From assembly GCF_000388065.1 (NCBI RefSeq), contig NW_009242976.1, positions 586,987-635,584 of the forward strand: DNA of 48,598 nucleotides, in the 5' to 3' direction. This document shows positions 21,601 to 32,600 of the stretch, piece by piece; position 1 is the stretch's first letter; every line of letters starts with the position of its first letter. Position numbers and translations under genes: made by a program. Source of the DNA: Fonticula alba (Eukaryota > Opisthokonta > Rotosphaerida > Fonticulaceae). Below the pieces are notes generated by a model. It ran no database searches. It saw nothing but the letters and a program-made list of their open reading frames with translations, and was not told the origin of the DNA.

Positions 21601-24238
21601 GGAGCATCTGGCCACCTTGCATACCTTCATGCCGGCGGTTCGCCGCCGGCCCGGGCACACGGATGCCCAATTGGCCGGGCTCCAGCTGCTGGTGCCCCCA
21701 TCATGCAAGCTGTCCCACCGGCGCCGTGCCATGATGGCCAGACATTGGCAGCACTTCCGCCATCGCCATGTGGCCCTCGGCACGGACCCGGTGCCGGGGC
21801 TGGATGAACTGGCCCGCCGCGATGACCGGTGGGCCCGGGTCCCCGGGCCGGGGGACACCCCCGGCTGGGAGTTCCTCACCCAACTGCTTTCCAGCCAGGC
21901 CCAGCCGGACGAGCCCTCCCGGCCGGAAGTCTGCATGAATCTCCTGGGCGAGACGCTCTTCCATGCGGCCGGGCTTGCCGATGGCGCGGAGGAAGCCCTG
22001 GCCCTGGTGCTGGCCATGCTCAATGGCTTGCGTTTGGTGGAGGACACCGCCACCCGGCTGGACCGGCTGGCGGCCCGGATCCAGGGCCACTTGACCTATG
22101 CCCCGGGGCTGATGCAGCTGCCCGAACGCCTGATGGCCAACATCGCCGCCGGGGCCCAGGTCAGCCCGCCGCCCATGGCCATCGCCATGGCCATGGACAT
22201 GCCGCGACAGGTGGTTCTGCTGCTCCTGCGGCGCTTCGGCGGCGGGGTCAACTTCGCGCTGTGGCCCCTGCCGGCCGATGTGCCGGTGGCCGCGGCCCGG
22301 CGCCATACGGTCCTCACGCGGTCATCCAAGACCCAGCTGTTCGCCGCCCCGGCCGACGGCGGCGAGGGCCTCGCACGCTCATCCCGCAACATGCTCACCT
22401 TGGTGGCTCTGTCCGGCGGCGCGGGAGCCCGGCCGGAGGGCTTCGAGCATGTGGACCCGCCGGCCATCATGCCCGCGGGTCCCCTGGCCGAGAAGCACCC
22501 CTTGAGCTTCCTGCCCCCGGTGACGGTGGCCCTCCTGGCCGGGCATCGGGACCTGGCCGGGTGGCTGGCCGCCGACCCGGCCCCGCGACAGGCCTTCCGC
22601 GACTTCTGGCACCGCAAGCCCGCCCGCCGGCCGGTGGCCGACCTGTCGCTGGCCGGGCAATTCCCCACCGTCGACCAGCTGGCCCTGGTGGTGCCGGACA
22701 CCGAGCGCAGTGTCCTGCGGGCCCTCGGCCGGGAGGTCCTCCTGGATGTGGCCCCCCTCGAGCGGGCCCTCTTCCGCCTGGACACCGTGCTCAAGGTCCC
22801 GGCCCGGCCCGGCGAGGAGCGCACCCACACGGAGTACACCACCGCCGTGGCGGCGGTCACCATGCTCAACAGCCAGCCGGCCGCGGCCCTGCTCCGGGAA
22901 ATCCTCACCGCCGAGCCGTACGGCCTCGGCCCCGGCCAATTGGCCAGCCTGGCCGGCACCGGCCTGGCCCTCGATTCGCAGGCCCTGCCCAACAGCCTGG
23001 CCGCCTGGGTGGCCGGCTCGGCGGCCGACGACCTGCCCCTGGTGGCGGTTGAAAGCCACGACGTGGCCCTCAGCCCGTTGGCCCTGGCGGCCGGGCTCGG
23101 CCTCGCCGGCGCCACGGCCGGCCTCCTGGCCGACCTCCATGCGGATCCCTCCCAGGAGGACCCCCTCCGCGGCTGGACGCCCCTGCACCATGCGGCATAC
23201 TCGCACCAACCAACAATAGCCGGGCTGCTTCTGGCCACGGTGGCCGCGCGCGCCGGGGCCGACCCCCTGGCGGCCGTGCGCCGGGCCATCTTCCATCGGA
23301 GCCCGGTGTCTGGCCTGAGCGCGGTGCATCTGGCCGCCGAGCGTGATGCCCATGGGGTCCTGCGGGAAATGGCCCTGGCCCTGGCGCGCGCACGCTTCCA
23401 CACCTCGGCCCCCGATGGGGGGCACATCCTCCGCGCCCAGGCGGAGCTCTTCCAGCCGGAACACCACACCACCTCCGGCCGGGACTCGCCGCTGCATGTG
23501 GCCCTGCGCTTCTCGCACTTCCTCCTGACCGTGGAGATGCTCCTGATTTTGGCCGTCGAAACCACGGTGGAGCATGGCCCGCGTGATGCCGGGCCCCTGG
23601 CCGATGCCCTGCTCCGGGCCATGGGCACTTCGGTCGGATGCCTGCGCCATGCCGCGATGCCGGGCGGCCCACTTGCCGGGGTCCATTGGCCAGGCCTCGC
23701 CCGGGCCCTGTTGACGGAAAATGCCTCCGGCATCACGGTGGCCGACCATCTGTTCGCAATCGACCGGCAGGCTCTCGCGGCCAGCCACATTTCCGCACCC
23801 CACCAGCCCTTCAGCAGCCAGCCTCTGCGTTGCTCGGACCTCACCCGTGCCCTTGGTGTGGAGGCCCCGGTGGCCGGCGCCACCGGCACGGCGCACTTCA
23901 CCTCCATGGGTCGGCTTTTCAGTGCCCTGCGAGTCCTGGCCAGCGTGGTGGCCTTCGCCCCCGGGGCGCCCTGTCGCTTTACCATCCGGTCATCCGACGC
24001 GCGCAGGGCCCTCTTCCATCTGGCCGACCAGACCATGCTGCAGTTTGAGCGCATCAATTCCAGCGATCACTACCAGGACGAAGAGGACCAATACTACACC
24101 GGGGCCGATCCCTCGCTGGCCAGCAATGGGCTCCTGCGGATTGCCTGCTTTGAGGGCAAGCCAGCTCGGCCGGACCTCACCGCCGAGAAGGCCATCCCCC
24201 TGCCGCTGCTCCTTCGGAACCTCCTGGTTGATGCTTGA
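15605..24238 (+). CDS. Giant ankyrin-repeat protein with nucleotidyltransferase-like N-terminal domain, 3 exons
   Basis: Model: exons 15605-15709, 15821-19236 and 19438-24238; introns of 111 and 201 bp; 2,773 residues. The second intron removes the in-frame stop at 19337-19339 and carries an ACTAAC branch-site-like element, joining what look like two large open frames into one. Residues about 141-230 show a nucleotidyltransferase-like pattern: WDNVVAAGGSVLACL followed by SSDIDLFIYGLD (GGS plus DxD). MGFDVDCSGVAFDG and NTIDMSRRSPSYETRLAKY follow, a signature I associate with ankyrin proteins of fungi and amoebae. Ankyrin repeats are clear at about 696 (GRTPLILAVLSGN), 773 (GRTPLHFAAHYH), 912 (LTPLHYAILFGS), 2419 (GWTPLHHAAYSHQ), 2464 and 2522, with degenerate ones between. 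An acidic stretch lies near 855. No signal peptide or membrane helix is seen, so it is probably cytosolic or nuclear. Function unknown; catalysis unproven. Confidence 0.8.
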
Positions 24239-25113
24239 CAGAGGCCGCCCCCTTGCGGCCCGCCGCAGACCCACGGACATAGAAGGGGCTGGGCGCTGGC
24301 CGCTGGGGGCTGGGGGGGAGAAAAAAAGAAGCCGAATCAGGCAGCGCATAAAAACGCATGGGGCTGGGGTCTGTCCTGAGATCTGTCCCTCTCCTCCGTG
24401 GCTTTTTTGTTTCCCCCTTCGCACACAAGACAATACACAATGTCCCTCATGGCCTTCTCGTGCCTCCTCCATCATGGTCGGTGGTGCTCAGCCGAGCATA
24501 TGTCCCCGCCGGCCACCGACCGCACATCGGCCCAGCCAAAAGTCGGGAGATGGCCCCTTGACGCCGAGACCCGTGGCTGGTCCCCGGTCTGGGGAGGTCC
24601 TTCCGCTCGATCACCCTTCCTCTCAAGACAACGGGTCCCACGGCGTTGGGTGCCCCCTCGAAAGGCCAGCAGCGAGATGCCGCCGTCTGGCCGCGTCCCA
24701 GGACAGTCCCTCCTGGCCACGGATGATGCCCGCAAGCAACTCCCCCAAGAGGGTGCGGGCGCACATTCGAACCAGGGGCGTTCTCGCTCGGCTCACGAGC
24801 ATCCCCCCTGGGGGCAGGGGGGGGGGGGGGCACGTGCATTGTGCCATGTGCATGTCTCCTCGCCAGCGCAGGCGAGCCTGCTGGGCCAAGAAGCGTGCCA
24901 TTGGCCAGCATCAGCACAACCGAAGGAAAACTGGCCGGGGCGGCATATGCCCCCCCGGCGAGGGTGGAGCAATACCATGGGCGTTTTACCGCTGCGCCCT
25001 CCCCCAAACAGGGGATTCATTCCCCCCCCCCCCCCCCCCCCTCCCCCCCCCACAGCCGCCGCAGGAGGAGGAGAGTGCGGGCTCCAGGAAAGCCGGGGGA
25101 CAATCGTGCTAGT
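24239..25113. other. Intergenic region downstream of the ankyrin gene
   Basis: No gene recognised. It contains an A-rich patch at 24320-24330, a G run at 24819-24831 and a long C tract at 25021-25050. A B-box-like ATTCGAACC at 24764-24772 lacks the stems of a tRNA. Confidence 0.55.
25021..25050. repeat. Poly-C tract
   Basis: About 30 bases, nearly all C with single T interruptions, about 75 bases from the tRNA-Ala 3' end. Confidence 0.9.
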
Positions 25114-25118
25114 AAAAA
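25114..25118 (-). terminator. RNA polymerase III terminator for tRNA-Ala
   Basis: AAAAA on the plus strand is TTTTT on the minus strand, 7 bases after the tRNA 3' end. An oligo-T run is the usual Pol III stop. Confidence 0.7.
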
Positions 25119-25125
25119 GTGGTTC

Positions 25126-25198
25126 TGGAGGCGGAGGGTATCGATCCCCCTGCCTGCCGCATGCTAAGCGGCCGCTCTACCATTTGAGCTACGCCCCC
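25126..25198 (-). tRNA. tRNA-Ala (anticodon AGC)
   Basis: A complete 73-nt cloverleaf without intron. The acceptor stem is GGGGGCG paired with CGCCTCC and includes the G3-U70 wobble that specifies alanine; the discriminator is A73. The D arm is GCTC/GAGC. The anticodon stem is GCCGC/GCGGC with loop TTAGCAT, so the anticodon is AGC (read as IGC). The T arm is GGGGG/CCCTC with loop ATCGATA; A at position 54 is common in eukaryotic tRNA-Ala. Confidence 0.95.
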
Positions 25199-25622
25199 CA
25201 GATGATGGCTTTGACCCACACATTCGGCTATTTATTCTTTGGATCAGATCGGTGCTGGTGTCTGATTCTCCGGGACCGGCGGGCGGGCGTCCGAGAGCCA
25301 CCCGACCGAGGGGTATCATGTCCCGAGAGAGAAAGAGAGCGAGAGAGAGAGGGTTAGGAGGCCAGCAAAGGACATCATGCGGAGAGGGAGGAGCTGGCCG
25401 TCTGTATCCTTTTGCGGAATGCGGCAGGGACTGAGGCACTCCGCTCGTGGGAGGAACCACATCCAGAAGCAGGGCAACGGAAAGTCGCAGTCTCTACAAA
25501 AAGAATGGTCAGTACCAGGAGTGCTGACACCTTGGATGGGGGGCGGGGGGGCGACACTTTGGGTGCACGCATGGCCCTTCTTGCAGATTTATAGCAGAAC
25601 ATGACTGGTATCTTTCAGTAGC

Positions 25623-25695
25623 TCCCATATAGTCTAGGTGGTTAGGATACGTGGCTCTCACCCACGAGACCCGGGTTCGAGTCCCGGTATGGGAA
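25623..25695 (+). tRNA. tRNA-Glu (anticodon CTC)
   Basis: A complete 73-nt cloverleaf without intron. The acceptor stem TCCCATA pairs with TATGGGA, with discriminator A. The anticodon stem is CGTGG/CCACG around loop CTCTCAC, giving anticodon CTC. The T stem CCGGG/CCCGG encloses TTCGAGT. The D region TAGTCTAGGTGGTTAGGAT closely resembles other eukaryotic tRNA-Glu genes. It diverges from tRNA-Ala with about 425 bases between the 5' ends. Confidence 0.96.
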
Positions 25696-25699
25696 TTCC

Positions 25700-25704
25700 T
25701 TTTT
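25700..25704 (+). terminator. RNA polymerase III terminator for tRNA-Glu
   Basis: TTTTT begins five bases after the tRNA discriminator base. Confidence 0.75.
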
Positions 25705-26294
25705 GGGCCCTCTTTTGAGTCGGGCACCAAGCCTCGGCAAAAGACCGAGGGATCTTACCTGGGGGGGGCGGTGTTTGGCGAGGGGGGGGGTGTGTCCTCC
25801 TGGGTCACAAAAAGGGGGTGAGGGGGGAGAGAGAGAGAGAGAGACCATATACAGACCCCATTCAAAGGCGCCAGCCATAAAACCAAAGGCTGGGAGGCAT
25901 GGACGCCAAAAAAAAAAAACACTTGGCAAGGGACCGGGAAGAGAGACCATCATCCACAAACCACAGGGAGCGCCGACCAAATGGATCTCCATATCCACCT
26001 CGCAAACGGAAAGGGGGCGCTGCCTTGGGCAAAAGAAAAAAGCACAAACACTGGGCAGCAGAAAAGGGGACAAAGGAAAAGGCGAGGGGGACGGTCCATC
26101 AGACACGCACACACACGCACACACACACACGCACGCACGCACACACGCACGCACGCACACACGCACACACGCACACACGCACACACGCACACACGCACAC
26201 ACGCACACACACACACACACCATCCCCATGCCTGTGCGTGTCTCTCTCTATGTCTAGGGTCTCTATTTTTCTCGAAAAGCAATCATCGCGGCGA
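25705..26294. other. Repeat-rich spacer between tRNA-Glu and the next gene
   Basis: It holds G runs near 25760 and 25783, GA repeat 25828-25846, an A run at 25909-25919 and the long CA/CGCA array. No gene is seen. It contains the 3' end of the minus-strand gene ending at 26295. Confidence 0.6.
26102..26221. repeat. (CA)n / (CACG)n compound microsatellite
   Basis: About 120 bases of ACAC and ACGC units in a regular higher-order pattern (ACACACGC repeated several times), ending in pure (AC)n. Confidence 0.95.
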
Positions 26295-27335
26295 CTATGG
26301 GGTCGGCCGGCCGATGAGCGACGCAATCGACACAGCATCCTTCGCCTTCTGGGCTGCCAGGTCCTGGCGGTGGGCCAGCACCAGGGGCGACTCGTGGGGG
26401 AGGAAATGCGCGAAGTACCCCGATAGGGACAGGGGCGACGCCGGAGGGGCATCCTTGCCATGGCCCGACGCCATTTCCCGGGACAAGGAGACAGACGAGG
26501 CAAAGGCCGGGTCCAGATGCAAGGCATCAGTCGCCAAGAGCGCGGTCACAATCTCCTCATCGACCGACAGAAGAAGGCCCATGTCCTGGTGCGTCAGCTT
26601 CGGCACCACCCTGCACAAAGCCGCCAAACGCTCCACGCAGGGCCACTCCTGGCGCTGCATCAGGCGATCGGCCACACCTGCCTGGTAGACCAGCGCGTGA
26701 ACCTGCTCCGTCGAGAGGCCCAGCAGCCGGGCCAACAGGGCCTCCGGCACCGGCGGGTCCCGGGCCACCAGTCCGCTGAGATCGCGCAAAAGATCGGCCA
26801 CTTCCTGATCCGCCAAGATCCCATGCCGCTGCCGGGGTGGCGGTATCCCGAACTTCACCGGCGGAAAGGCCTCCACCAAGGTCTGCAGCGATACCACATC
26901 CATCCCCAGCAGCCGGGCCACGTCCTCCTCCAAGGGCTGCGGCTGGGGCAGGCCCTGAAGGCGCAGGAAGAGACGCAGGCAGCTGGGGGTCTGGAAACCA
27001 CTGGCCAGCGCCACACGTCCAGCCTCCACATCCAGGCAGAGGGCCTCCCCGGGGTTGATGCGCACGCGCGGAAGAGCAGCACCGGCCCCCGGGATCTTGG
27101 GGTCGGCAGCCGGGGCCTGGAAGAAGGATGGCAACGGAAGGGGAGGGCTTGGAGAGTCGGGCCGCTTGGTGGGGATGTTCAGGGCTTCCAGTCGGGTCGC
27201 GAGCGAGGGGTCGAACTCCGGGATGGAAGGCAAGAAGGGAAGAGACCCGCTGGAAAAGGACCGGCCGAGGAGGGGCCGGACGACCAGGTTTAGCAGAGGA
27301 CGCCGCCCGGTGCGCAATGTGGCAATCCCCAGCAT
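26295..27335 (-). CDS. Unrecognised, probably mitochondrial protein with helix-turn-helix-like repeats
   Basis: A single open frame of 346 residues. ATG 27335 is chosen because it opens a typical presequence: MLGIATLRTGRRPLLNLV, rich in Arg, Leu and Ser, no acidic residues, then RSFSSG as a possible cleavage site near residue 27. The frame stays open upstream to 27590, but only as a Pro/Ser run translated from a GA/GGGGA repeat. Residues 60-95 are Pro-rich. The second half carries three or four similar helical segments of the form xLLG(L/M)-x(4)-(L/V)-x-(A/T)L: DVARLLGMDVVSLQTLV, ALLARLLGLSTEQVHALV and MGLLLSVDEEIVTALLA. These look like repeated HTH-like or mTERF-like units, but I cannot name a family. 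A 5' exon cannot be excluded. Confidence 0.65.
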   Translation of the reverse strand: MLGIATLRTGRRPLLNLVVRPLLGRSFSSGSLPFLPSIPEFDPSLATRLEALNIPTKRPDSPSPPLPLPSFFQAPAADPKIPGAGAALPRVRINPGEALCLDVEAGRVALASGFQTPSCLRLFLRLQGLPQPQPLEEDVARLLGMDVVSLQTLVEAFPPVKFGIPPPRQRHGILADQEVADLLRDLSGLVARDPPVPEALLARLLGLSTEQVHALVYQAGVADRLMQRQEWPCVERLAALCRVVPKLTHQDMGLLLSVDEEIVTALLATDALHLDPAFASSVSLSREMASGHGKDAPPASPLSLSGYFAHFLPHESPLVLAHRQDLAAQKAKDAVSIASLIGRPTP

Positions 27336-27369
27336 GCTTTTGGTGGGCGACTCGGGCGGGAGTCCAGAG

Positions 27370-27540
27370 CGAGAAGGAGAGACAGAGGGGGGGGGGAGGG
27401 GGGGCGAGCGAGAAGGAGAGACAGAGGGGGGGGGGAGCGGGGGCGGGGGCGAGGGGGAGGGGGAGGGGGAGGGAGGGACGAGGGAAGGGGAGGGACGAGG
27501 GGAGGTGGAGGGAGGGACGAGGGGAGGGGAGGAGGGGCGC
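27370..27540. repeat. GA/GGGGA purine tract upstream of the minus-strand gene
   Basis: About 170 bases almost free of pyrimidines on the plus strand. It includes a roughly 36-bp unit (GCGAGAAGGAGAGACAGAGG followed by a G run) present about twice, then GGGGGA and GGGACGAGG units. On the sense strand of the 27335 gene it is a C/T tract just upstream of the ATG. Confidence 0.85.
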
Positions 27541-28909
27541 AATCTTGGAAACTGTATGGCGAGGAAATTGCCCCCCCACGGCCCTATCAATCTCGCTTGC
27601 GACCACGCGCTTCACTCTGTCGCTGCCCGCCCCCCGGCGGTCGGACCGCCGAATGATCAGGGATGCAAAGCCAAAGCCGCACACTGTGGGTGGGAAGAGA
27701 AGGGAGACGTGGGGGGGGGGGCGGCGGCCGGGAGCCACAAGCGATCGGGGTGGCGGGGCGGTGTGTCCCCGGCGCGAATGTCCAGTGATCTGAAACGGCA
27801 TTTCGTGTTCCGGTGATTCAGCTTGCATTTTCGCCTCTGCCCTTTGCGCCTCCCAGTGGAATGTGCCATTCCTCTTAGCCAGGCAACTTGTGCCGCCGGA
27901 TGGGCCCAATATTTGGCTGCTGCATGTTTGTCGCCCCTTCCACGCCGCGGGGAGCGTTGCCCCTCTCAACATCCTCGCCAGGCGCGGGCGAAGGGCCGGG
28001 CGTGTTGTCGGCATCCCCGAAAGTGCGTCCGCCGCAGCCTGGCCCCCCCCCCCCCGGATCCTCCCCACGTCCATATACCGAGGGCACTATTAATACCGGG
28101 TGCCCGTGTCGGAAGAACCTTTCAGGGGGCTCCGGCGTGAGAGCCCTCGCCGTGGTGGGGACAGACCATGATCCATCCCCCTCCGTGGGGTAGATCGATG
28201 TCCCCGCGCATTTGGCTGCGGCGCATGGGCGCGTGCTCTGGCGGCCTCTTTGCCCCGGCGCATCTGGGCGTCTTGTCACGCCGATGTGTCTTGGCGCTCG
28301 CGCCTACATGCGTCTGTGTTTCCTGGACGATCCCCGGGGAGAGTTGGCTTGAGGTGGCTCCCCGCGGATGTGGGGGGGGGGGGGGGGGGGGACGGAGGGG
28401 AGATGCGGCGGAGAACCGAGTTGGTGGGTTGCGGGGCGCGGATGCGGGGGAGGGGCGCGGGGCGGCCTCTCGCGCGGATCAGGGGGCCCTCGGTGAACTC
28501 CCTTCGCCTGTGGCCCCTAGCTGGTTCCGCGGAAAAGAAAGGGACCTGTATTCCTCCACGTGAAGTCCCGCCGGCCAGGATGCGCCCAGGTGCCTGGCCG
28601 ATCGCGTGTACGCTCGTCAGGCCCCATGTCCGTTCCTGGGGGGCTAATGGTCGCCCTGCCCTTGCCTCCCTGATGCTGGCCGGTACCGCCGTTACCCGGG
28701 AGGCCCCGCCTGAAGCTGCGCGCGCTCGGGCACACACGCGCCCGACTCCCTGCCGTGGGAATCCGGCGTGCTTGTGGGTTGCCTGAAGGTGCGAAGTGCA
28801 GGGACCCCTCCTCCCCGGCCTGGGCCAGGGGATCCGCGGGGGCGGGCGGCGGGCGGCGATGTGCACGGATGGCAGACGGGGGACATGTCGGCCGGTGACT
28901 GGATGACTC

Positions 28910-28932
28910 CCCCCCCCCCCCCCCCCCCCCCC
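28910..28932. repeat. Poly-C run
   Basis: About 22 consecutive C followed by CA-rich sequence up to about 29000. Confidence 0.9.
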
Positions 28933-29387
28933 ACCCCACCCACACCCACCCCCACGCACACGCACACATGCAGTCGCACACACGCACACGCGCACACACC
29001 CTTTTCGGCCCAGCCTCCCCGGAAATTGACTTCAGGCCTGCTTGTCGTGTGCCCGTCAGCACACACTTAGCCGCCAAAGTAACATGGGCCTGCTCCCGGC
29101 CAGACCCCTCGGGTCCCGGACATAACCCCGTCCCCGCCAATCGAGCCTGGTCCATTCTCGGAGAGGAGGGGGGCCGGATGCCCTCCAGGAGGCAATGGAT
29201 GCCCACCACGCGCCCCCCTTCACCCAGGACCTGGTCTCGATTCTCGGTACCCGGGGGCGGGCGACAAGGCAGAAGGCCAGCATGGCCCGATGGGGGGGGG
29301 GGATCATGGCTCTGGCCCCCCGAAGAGGCGAGCCCGGGCCAGTGTGCCGATCAGTCCCGAGAGCCCGTCTCGGGCAATGGGCGCGCG

Positions 29388-29393
29388 TATAAG
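29388..29393 (+). promoter_or_regulatory. TATA-like element upstream of the Cys-rich surface protein gene
   Basis: TATAAG within GCGTATAAGAG, 307 bases before the ATG at 29695. It stands out in a GC-rich stretch; assignment as promoter is inferred and a 5' leader of nearly 300 bases would be required. Confidence 0.35.
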
Positions 29394-29694
29394 AGTTTGC
29401 CCGCTCCCCAGGGAGTCCCACATGGGCTCGAAGGGCATCACTTCACTGTCCCACCCTGCGCCCCATCCCCCGCCCCAGACTCATGCCTTCGTTTGTCGCT
29501 CGCGATCCCAGACAAGGCGTTGCCGACCGCAGGATCGCGCGTGCCCCCCTCGCTCTTGCCCTCTACGGGTGATTGGCCGAAAAGCCTGGCTTGTGTCTGA
29601 GGCTCGCCTTTACGACCGGACCTGGCCGCCTACCCGCGCCCATATGCGCCTGACACCCTCGATCCCTTCGCCATACAGGGTGTGCCCCCGCCAG

Positions 29695-32600
29695 ATGCTC
29701 CTCCTCAGGCAGTTGCTCCTGGCTTTGGCCGTCCTTACCCTGGTCCATCCGCATGCTCTTGCCGCCGAGCTGCCCAGCTTCGCCCGGACATCGACATCGG
29801 CCCCTGTCCCCGCATCCGCCACGGGCTCATCCTCTAGCACCTCCAGTGCCTCCAGTACGCCTGACGCCCGCATTTGCGCCTGCCTTGCCGCCGCCCAGCC
29901 CTGACCGCCCCCCCCCCCCTCCCCCGAAAGACAACCCCCCCAGTGAGCAGCAACCCTGCGCCGGGGGCCTCCTCCGCTGGCCGGATGGCACGTGCCATGA
30001 GAGCTGCGCACCTGGCACCTTCCTCCATGGAAAGCCCTTCCCGCGGTGCCTGGCCTGCCAGGATGGGTGTCTTGCCTGCACGTCCGAGTCACGCTGCACC
30101 GACTGTCAGCCCCCCTTGCTCCTGGAACGGGGCGCCTGTGTTCCGGAATGCACCGCCGGCCAGCCGGACCCCCTGGGCACTGCGTGCATTGTGTGTCACG
30201 ACCCGGGGTGTGCTCGGTGCTCCGGGCCTGGCGCCCTGCAATGCCTTGCCTGTCGAGCCGGAGCCGGTGTCCTCTCCGGCGGCCAGTGCGCGGCGGAATG
30301 CCTACCGCACAACAGCTGGTTCGCCATGGCCAACACCACGCCCGAAGAGGGGCAGCATGATGAAGAGGACAAAGATGACAGCCACAGCGATGACACCGAC
30401 GACAGCGACGACACCGACGACACCGACGACAGCGACGACAGCGACGACGATGCCACCGATTACGATGATCGCTGCGAGTCGGGCACCGACAGCGGAGACC
30501 GGAAGTGCGGTGACAGCGGCAACTGCATTCCCAATGGTGCAGGCGATTGTCCGGGCCATTCCAACGGGCAGCCTGCATCGGGCTCCCGCACCACATACCC
30601 GACTGTGGCCGAATGCTCGCGCGTTGACCAGCACTGCTCCGCGGTCGATGGCAATGTGGCCGATCGCTGCAAGGCCTGCAAGCCTGGCTTCTTTCTCCGG
30701 TCGAGAGACCACGCGTGCACCCCCTGCCCGGATGGCTGTGCCGCATGCACCGAGGACGCCTGTGGCGCCTGTCTCGACGGCCTGATCCTCCAGCCGGAGG
30801 GACAATCTTGCGCCGACCATTGCCCCACAGGCTTCTTTCACGACTCGGCTTCGCGGGGCTGCCTGCCCTGCGAGGATGACGGGTGTGCTGCCTGTGCCGG
30901 GCCCGGCGTCGGACAATGCCTTCTCTGCCGAGGCCCCTACCTGCCCACAGCCTTGGCCCCCTCGGCATGTGTCAGCTGCGCCAAGCTGCCGGAGAGCTGT
31001 GCCCAATGCGAAAGCCCCAACCGCTGCGCCGTGTGCGCCGCCGGGTACATGCGCTTCGAGGGGGCGTGTGTGGCGGCCTGTCCGGGGGGCACCTTCGCCG
31101 AGGTGCCCTCTCGGCGGTGCATCCCCTGTCACCCGGCCTGCCTGGAGTGTCTGGGCCCCGGGGCCGACGACTGCTCGGCCTGCCAGCAGGGGTACCTTCC
31201 CGGCCCCATGGCCGATGCCCAACGTGGAACATGTGTCCCGGAGGCCTGTCCCGACCGATTGGACCACTTCGTCCTCTACAGTGGGTCCGGCCCGGCATGC
31301 CCCTGTGGTGGCAACCCGCCCGGTGGGGCATGTGCCAGTTGCTTCGCCGGCTGCGAGCCCTGCACGACCTCCTGCCACGCGTGCCACAGCGAGTGTGCCA
31401 CCTGCCGCGGGGCGGCTGGCTCCGGCTTTTGCACATCCTGCCCCTCGGGCCGTGTGCTCCAGGGCTCCCGGTGCCAGGCAGCCTGTGATGCGGGGTACTT
31501 CCCGCGAGCCGGCGCTTGCCATCCGTGCGCCGGCCAATGCACCCGGTGCTCGGCGGCCGAATGTCTGGCCTGCCCTTCGGGCATGGTGCCTCTTGGAAAC
31601 CGCTGCGTGGCCTCCTGCCCGGCCGCCACGCATCTGCTCAAGGAGGGCCGCTGCATCCCCCGGCCCCGTGGCTGTGCTGAGGTTCTTGCCGATGGGCTTT
31701 CATGTGCCCGCTGCCAGCCGGGGCTCATCATCCAGCCCGATGGCGGCCACTGTGCCGCCACCTGCCCCACTGGCTGGTACCTTTCCCCCTCCACCGGGGC
31801 ATGTCACCAGTGTCCGAGTGACTGTGAAAGCTGCACCGGCCGGGCCCCACCCGGTGGCAGCATGGCGCATGGCCCCTCCTCGGACCCTGTCGCATGCCTC
31901 TCCTGCCCGGCCGGGCGGCCCTTGCGCCTGCATGGACGCTGCCTGGAGGCCTGTCCGCGGGGGCACTTCCCCCATGCCGGCCATTGCCTGCCCTGCTTGC
32001 CCGAGTGCGACACATGCACCAATGGCAGGACCTGTGACACGTGTGCCGGAACTCTGCTGAGCTTCGAGGGGCTCTGCTTTGGCCATGTGCCCGACGGGCT
32101 GTACAGGACCCCTGGCGACAACCGGATGGAGCGCTGTCCGGCCGGGTGCGCGCGCTGCACCGCCAGCCACCCCGCCGGCCAGCAATCGGCTCGCTGTGTC
32201 GAATGCCTGCCGGGCTTCTGGCCGCAGCTTGATGACACCTGCTCTCGGGCTGGCTGCCCGACTGGCACGACACCGGATGAGGCCTCGGGACAGTGCGCGC
32301 CGTGCCCGGCCGGCTGTGCTCATTGCACGGATGCCGACACATGCGCCATTTGCCAGGCCCCACTCTACCTGGCAGGAGGTGCTTGTGTGGTGGCCTGCCC
32401 GGAGGGCATGGCCCCGGAGCCGGCCCGACCGGAAGATGTCCCGGCCACCGGGCCCGGAGGCGTGTGCCTTTGCTCGGCCAGTCCAGGGTCCGGGCCCGGG
32501 GACTGTGCCACGCCCACATGCCCCCCGGGCGAGACTCTTCACCATGGGGCCTGCCATGCGTGTCCGGAGGGATGCGCAGAGTGCGTGCCTCGCAGCAACC

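Larger units (their letters stand above)
27336..29387. other. 2-kb divergent intergenic region without convincing genes
   Basis: This is between the minus gene starting at 27335 and the plus gene starting at 29695. It includes the purine tract 27370-27540, G/C runs at 27711-27721, 28372-28391 and 28910-28932, and a CA-rich tract 28940-29000. No protein motifs or RNA genes were recognised. Confidence 0.5.

Noticed and set aside
24764-24772. tRNA B-box-like ATTCGAACC on the minus strand
   Set aside because: No T stem, acceptor stem or anticodon arm can be formed around it.
25126-25198. A54 in the tRNA-Ala T-loop as an anomaly
   Set aside because: A at this position is ordinary in many eukaryotic tRNA-Ala genes, and all stems are intact.
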